From DATKCN01 sp035513175 (lineage in GTDB: Bacteria > Chloroflexota > Chloroflexia > Thermomicrobiales > CFX8): 10,070 bases of DNA. The stretch spans positions 1 through 10,070 of the forward strand of contig DATKCN010000190.1 in NCBI GenBank assembly GCA_035513175.1, read 5' to 3'. Position numbers and translations under genes: made by a program. The first letter of the stretch is position 1. Each line of letters begins with the position of its first letter. The notes under the pieces are model-generated. The model saw only the letters and a program-made list of their open reading frames with translations, made no database searches and was not told the origin of the DNA. Of this stretch, positions 7,306-10,070 are shown one piece after another.

Positions 7306-8559
7306 CTACTCATCTTCGCCGATTCCGCGGTACTGACGAGAGATTATTCGCAAGCCTTCGAGAATCGGTCGCCGTGACGCGCGGTACTCGATCTCATCGA
7401 TGTCTCCTGTCAGCCTGAGTGCCTCCAGCGCGCGCAGTTGCTCCGCCAGCTCTGCTCGGCGCTCATCCAGCGGCGTGGCCACCCGCGCTTGAAGCACAAC
7501 GGGCCGGCGTCGATGCAGCCCGCGTCGGACCACGATCGCGCCGGTTATCCCCGTCGCCAGGACGACGAACGACAGCGCGATCAGCGCCGGAGCCATGCTG
7601 CGTAGCTCGTTGTGAACGACTGCCGCGCCTGGGAGACCTGACAGTGAGATGTCTAAGGTTCCGCCCGGTCTGAGACCATCGACAACCCACACGTGATACT
7701 GGTTGCCCTCGATGTCGATCCGCCCCATCTCGGTCAGCGATCCGCCTTGGACTGCGACGCCAATGCCGTCGAGCTCTTCCGACGCGGGTGCCAGAATGCG
7801 CACGGTCTCCACCCGGTAGCTGCTCTGGATCAGGATCCGCGCGAATGTCCCTGAGTAGGGAATCGTGTAATCGAGCGTTGCGCTTTCGACGCCGGGGCGC
7901 ACGGGGTTGGTCGTAAACACGGTCGCGTCCTCGATCATGGCTGTCGTGAAGTCGAAGCCGGGACGAGGCGTGACTTCGATGGCGTCGCCCGGAACGTGAA
8001 ATCGCAACGTGCGGCCATCGTCGTCTCCGGTGTACGTTCTCATCGAATCATTGCTTATGACGCTCAAGTCGGTGACTGTGATCACACCGGATTCAGCATC
8101 GATGTTGGAGACAATGATCCCTCGGGCCTGGATTGTCACGACCGATTGGTCCGCTGTTGCGTCGAATACCCGGATTTCGACCTCCTGCTGCGGCGACTGG
8201 CTCAGCAGGAGCATGCCGGTGGAGTACAGCACGGTTGCATGTCGCGTCGACGCCGCGTAGACGTACCCTTCTGACGTGTCGAGCCCTTCGAATGTGAATC
8301 GTCCAGTAGCGTCGGTCGTCGTAGTGAGATCGACACTTGCCGGCCCGACCTGTTCAAACCGCGATATGGTCACTTCAACACCGGAAACCGGTTGCTCGGT
8401 CGTGCCATTGATCACGACGCCGGTGACGCGTCCATCCTCCGCCGACCGGGCGTCCAGCGACGCAAAGAGCATGACCGCCAGTAGCGCCGCTGCGGCGGCG
8501 GCGAGCGTGAAACAGCGTGCTGGAGATCGTGACTCGAGGTGGGGAGTTCGCGTGCTCAT
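7306..8559 (-). CDS. Membrane-anchored protein with CNA_B/carboxypeptidase-regulatory-like domain and SHOCT-like cytoplasmic tail
   Basis: This 417-residue protein's specific function is not recognised. The N-terminus has an Arg-containing n-region and an Ala/Leu-rich hydrophobic stretch (about 17-35), consistent with a Sec signal. Cleavage near residue 37 or 40 is possible but not ideal, so it could remain as an anchor. Residues 44-115 form a carboxypeptidase-regulatory-like or CNA_B beta-sandwich ('VTGVVINGTTEQPVSGVEV', then 'DATGRFTFEGL'). Residues 116-320 are beta-rich and unassigned. One transmembrane helix lies at about 323-345, followed by Arg-rich 'RRGLHRRRP', which places the C-terminus in the cytoplasm. 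The tail (about 366-405, with 'ALEALRLTGDIDEIEY') resembles a SHOCT-like short helical hairpin. The ATG start lacks a clear Shine-Dalgarno. A TACAAT on the minus strand at 8573-8568 lies 7 nt before the ATG and could give a leaderless transcript. It is divergent from the SRP RNA gene. Confidence 0.8.
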   Translation of the reverse strand: MSTRTPHLESRSPARCFTLAAAAAALLAVMLFASLDARSAEDGRVTGVVINGTTEQPVSGVEVTISRFEQVGPASVDLTTTTDATGRFTFEGLDTSEGYVYAASTRHATVLYSTGMLLLSQSPQQEVEIRVFDATADQSVVTIQARGIIVSNIDAESGVITVTDLSVISNDSMRTYTGDDDGRTLRFHVPGDAIEVTPRPGFDFTTAMIEDATVFTTNPVRPGVESATLDYTIPYSGTFARILIQSSYRVETVRILAPASEELDGIGVAVQGGSLTEMGRIDIEGNQYHVWVVDGLRPGGTLDISLSGLPGAAVVHNELRSMAPALIALSFVVLATGITGAIVVRRGLHRRRPVVLQARVATPLDERRAELAEQLRALEALRLTGDIDEIEYRASRRPILEGLRIISRQYRGIGEDE

Positions 8560-8627
8560 CGACCGAATTGTACCCCCGCCGTTGACTGCCCGGGTGAGTG
8601 TCGACCGGGAGTCACCGACGGCTGAAA

Positions 8628-8636
8628 TGGTATGAT
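8628..8636 (+). promoter_or_regulatory. Extended -10 promoter of the SRP RNA gene
   Basis: TGGTATGAT is an extended -10 (TGN-TATGAT). Its predicted start point, 7-8 nt downstream, falls at 8643-8644. There the terminal helix of the SRP RNA begins, which independently supports the assignment. The -35 position (about 8608-8613) is weak, as expected with an extended -10. Confidence 0.6.
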
Positions 8637-8643
8637 TCCCATC

Positions 8644-8909
8644 GGTCGTGCTAGGTGGGGAACTAGCGGTGCCCTATACCCGCAATCCGCTCAAGCGGGA
8701 CGGAATCCCCTCTCAAGGTCCGATCCTTTGGGACTGCCCGGACAAGTGGTGATGAAAGTCAGGTCTCGCGCGGCGCGGTCCCGCGAACCCGGTCAGGTCC
8801 GGAAGGAAGCAGCCGTAAGTGGTTACCCGTGGGTGACGTGAGGCTGCCTGACTGGAGCTAACTATCCGGTGTAAGCTGGAGGGTCGTGGTCGACAGAGGG
8901 TGCACGGCC
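8644..8909 (+). ncRNA. ffs: Signal recognition particle RNA, large bacterial type with Alu domain
   Basis: The RNA is about 266 nt, close to the about 271 nt scRNA of Bacillus. It binds Ffh and targets nascent membrane proteins to FtsY and SecYEG. The S-domain core is unmistakable: GTCAGGTCCGGAAGGAAGC (8792-8810) with its GGAAG tetraloop, paired against the strand around 8841-8860 (GGCTGCCTGACTGGAGC). The 5' Alu domain is present, with GTGCTAGGTGGGGAACTAG (8648-8666), GGTGCCC, and CGCAATCCGCTC (8681-8692). The ends pair: GGTCGTGC (8644-8651) with GCACGGCC (8902-8909), allowing one G-U pair. The 3' 'GACAGAGGGTGCACGG' mirrors the Bacillus 3' end. The ends are set by this helix and the promoter and may be off by a few bases. 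The short 'ORF' 8632-8841 is not a gene. Confidence 0.95.
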
Positions 8910-8925
8910 ATCCCCAGAACGATAC

Positions 8926-8952
8926 GAGGGCCAGGCGTTTCGCCTGGCCCTC
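8926..8952. terminator. Perfect 12-bp hairpin, likely bidirectional terminator
   Basis: GAGGGCCAGGCG (8926-8937), loop TTT (8938-8940) and CGCCTGGCCCTC (8941-8952) form a perfect, GC-rich stem. It starts 17 nt after the SRP RNA end and lies 21 nt past the stop of the convergent membrane-protein gene, so it can serve both. Neither side has a true U-tract; the minus side reads GTATCGTTCT and the plus side ACCCACGTTG. It may be a U-less terminator or an RNA 3'-end barrier. Confidence 0.65.
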
Positions 8953-8972
8953 ACCCACGTTGCCGGCGTTCG

Positions 8973-9455
8973 TCAGCGCGCGACCCGCTTGCGGCGCGGA
9001 GCGTCGCCGCGGCTGCTACGTCCACTCCGCGCCGCATTGCCGACCGATGGTGAGATGTACTTTCGTTTCGCGCGTTGGCGCTCAAATGCCGCCAGTCGTT
9101 GCGGGTATATGGCGCGCAGGTAGTACACGAAGTACGACACGACCGTCGTATACACGAGGAACGTCAAGTACATCCAGATTCGTCGCTCAAACGTCAACAG
9201 TTCGAAGCGCATGTACCTCACCGCGAAGAAGAACAAGCCGACGCCGGTGATCCACATGAGCACGTTTGCGCCAGAACGAAACATATCGCGGCGTAGCTTG
9301 TGGTCGGCGAACCGCCGCTGGGCGTCGATGAACACGAACGCACAACCGAGAAACGTCACGCCGAAGAGCACCAGGTAGACGACGGACAGTGGTCCGAACG
9401 TCGATGTTTCACGAATCGGCGCGGTCAGATAATCCCAGCTGAACGGGTTCTCCAC
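8973..9455 (-). CDS. Small membrane protein of unknown function, downstream of sdhB
   Basis: With the start chosen at GTG 9455 the product has 160 residues. GGAGG (9468-9464 on the minus strand) stands 8 nt upstream of this GTG but only 2 nt from the TTG at 9461, so the GTG is preferred. Three membrane helices are visible at about 23-43, 64-82 and 93-113. The basic loop after helix 1 ('DAQRRFADHKLRRD') and the Arg/Lys-rich C-terminal 45 residues point to the cytoplasm, giving N-out/C-in topology. It could be tied to the succinate dehydrogenase encoded just upstream. However, the only His is in a loop, so it lacks the membrane His ligands expected of a haem-b SdhC/SdhD anchor. I do not recognise the family. 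It is separated from sdhB by about 85 nt and followed by the hairpin at 8926-8952. Confidence 0.75.
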   Translation of the reverse strand: MENPFSWDYLTAPIRETSTFGPLSVVYLVLFGVTFLGCAFVFIDAQRRFADHKLRRDMFRSGANVLMWITGVGLFFFAVRYMRFELLTFERRIWMYLTFLVYTTVVSYFVYYLRAIYPQRLAAFERQRAKRKYISPSVGNAARSGRSSRGDAPRRKRVAR

Positions 9456-9463
9456 GATCAAGA

Positions 9464-9468
9464 CCTCC
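9464..9468 (-). promoter_or_regulatory. Ribosome binding site that decides the start of the small membrane protein
   Basis: GGAGG on the minus strand is 8 nt before GTG 9455 (ideal spacing) and 2 nt before TTG 9461 (too close). It therefore argues for the shorter protein. Confidence 0.6.
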
Positions 9469-9498
9469 GAGAAATTGAGACATCAATGCCGCCACTGA

Positions 9499-9504
9499 GT
9501 ATAC
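9499..9504 (-). promoter_or_regulatory. Possible -10 element in the gap between sdhB and the small membrane protein
   Basis: TATACT on the minus strand lies about 44 nt upstream of GTG 9455. The hexamer at 17-bp spacing (ACTGAT) is a poor -35. It may give the downstream gene a promoter separate from the sdh transcript. It is read by eye and weak. Confidence 0.25.
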
Positions 9505-9540
9505 AACGCGCAGACGATCAATCAGTCCGACCTCGACGCG

Positions 9541-10070
9541 CTACCGATCGTACAGGAGGGTGCGCTTCACCTGCTCGATAGCTCGCGTGATCTTGATTTC
9601 TCGTGGGCACGCGTCCGTGCAATTGAAAATGGTGCGGCAGCGCCATACACCCGACTTTTCGTTCAGAATGGAAAGCCGCTGCGACCCGCCCTGATCGCGG
9701 CTGTCGTATATGAAACGGTGAGCATTGACGATGGCCGCCGGCCCGATGAAATCAGCGTTGGTCCAGGTAATCGGGCACGCTGTAGTGCACGCGGCGCACA
9801 TGATGCACTTCGACGTGTCGTCGATGCGTTCCCGGTCCTCCGGCGATTGCAATCGTTCGCGACCTGCCGGCGGCTGGTCATCATTGATCAAGAACGGCTT
9901 GATCGCCCGGTAGCTGGCGAAAAAGGGCTCCATGTCGACCACGAGGTCCTTGATCACGCGGAATCCCAGCAGCGGTTCGAGTGTGATCGTCGCCCCGACA
10001 TCCTGAATCAACAGCTTGCAGGCGAGCCTGTTCCGGCCGTTCACGCGCATCGCGTCGGAGCCGCAGACGC
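9541..10070 (-). CDS. sdhB: Succinate dehydrogenase/fumarate reductase iron-sulfur subunit (N-terminus off the right edge)
   Basis: The last 175 codons are present; the frame is open to the window end, so the ATG at 10050 is internal. The protein passes electrons from the flavoprotein SdhA to quinone in complex II. The visible [2Fe-2S] ligands are in 'VCGSDAM' (Cys at 10063-10065, Asp at 10054-10056) and 'LAC' (Cys at 10018-10020). The Asp is the normal ligand in E. coli-type SdhB, not a loss. The [4Fe-4S] and first [3Fe-4S] cysteines are in 'CIMCAACTTACP' (9775-9807, CxxCxxCxxxCP). The remaining three are in 'CRTIFNCTDACP' (C-x5-C-x3-C, 9607-9639). Judging from the missing 2Fe-2S N-terminus, the full length is near the usual 230-250 residues. 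sdhA is expected to the right but is not seen. Succinate dehydrogenase and fumarate reductase cannot be told apart here. Confidence 0.95.
   Translation of the reverse strand, partial: VCGSDAMRVNGRNRLACKLLIQDVGATITLEPLLGFRVIKDLVVDMEPFFASYRAIKPFLINDDQPPAGRERLQSPEDRERIDDTSKCIMCAACTTACPITWTNADFIGPAAIVNAHRFIYDSRDQGGSQRLSILNEKSGVWRCRTIFNCTDACPREIKITRAIEQVKRTLLYDR

Noticed and set aside
8632..8841. 69-codon plus-strand open frame
   Set aside because: It lies inside the SRP RNA, whose conserved structural motifs explain the sequence.
10051..10068. Apparent loss of a [2Fe-2S] cysteine in SdhB (CGSD instead of CGSC)
   Set aside because: Asp at this position is the normal fourth ligand in E. coli-type SdhB, so it is not a defect.

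Overview
The window is GC-rich bacterial chromosome with dense, mostly short-spaced genes and frequent GTG/TTG starts. The gene set (HisKA_2-type kinase with GAF sensors, HerA-like ATPase beside an Mre11/SbcD-like nuclease, S9 acylaminoacyl-peptidase-like enzyme, SdhB, large Alu-type SRP RNA) best fits a Chloroflexota-like organism. That placement is inference from gene content, not from a marker-gene tree. No transposon, phage gene, CRISPR array or tRNA was seen.

Left part. A GAF-GAF-HisKA_2 sensor kinase runs leftward off the window edge (1-1478, minus). It is divergent from a rightward three-gene unit: a HerA/DUF87-like ATPase (1571-3175), an Mre11/SbcD-like metallophosphoesterase nuclease (3179-4444) and a creatininase-family amidohydrolase (4437-5225). 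The first two genes are 3 nt apart and the last two overlap by 8 nt, so the three are probably co-transcribed and translationally coupled. The divergent start region has back-to-back -10-like elements that overlap (1520-1529).

Middle part. Facing this unit on the minus strand are an S9-family serine peptidase (5248-7230) and, upstream of it, an exported or membrane-anchored protein with a CNA_B/carboxypeptidase-regulatory-like domain and a cytoplasmic SHOCT-like tail (7306-8559).

Right part. A complete large-type SRP RNA gene with an Alu domain (about 8644-8909, plus) follows an extended -10 promoter. It is separated by a perfect 12-bp hairpin from a convergent small membrane protein gene (8973-9455, minus), which lies downstream of sdhB (9541 to the right edge, minus, N-terminus missing).

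The most interesting part is the HerA-like ATPase plus Mre11/SbcD-like nuclease pair. It occurs without Rad50/SbcC or NurA in the window and is fused by overlap to a small-molecule amidohydrolase gene. The pair resembles a DNA end-processing or repair module in which HerA partners an Mre11-like nuclease. The role of the third gene is unknown.
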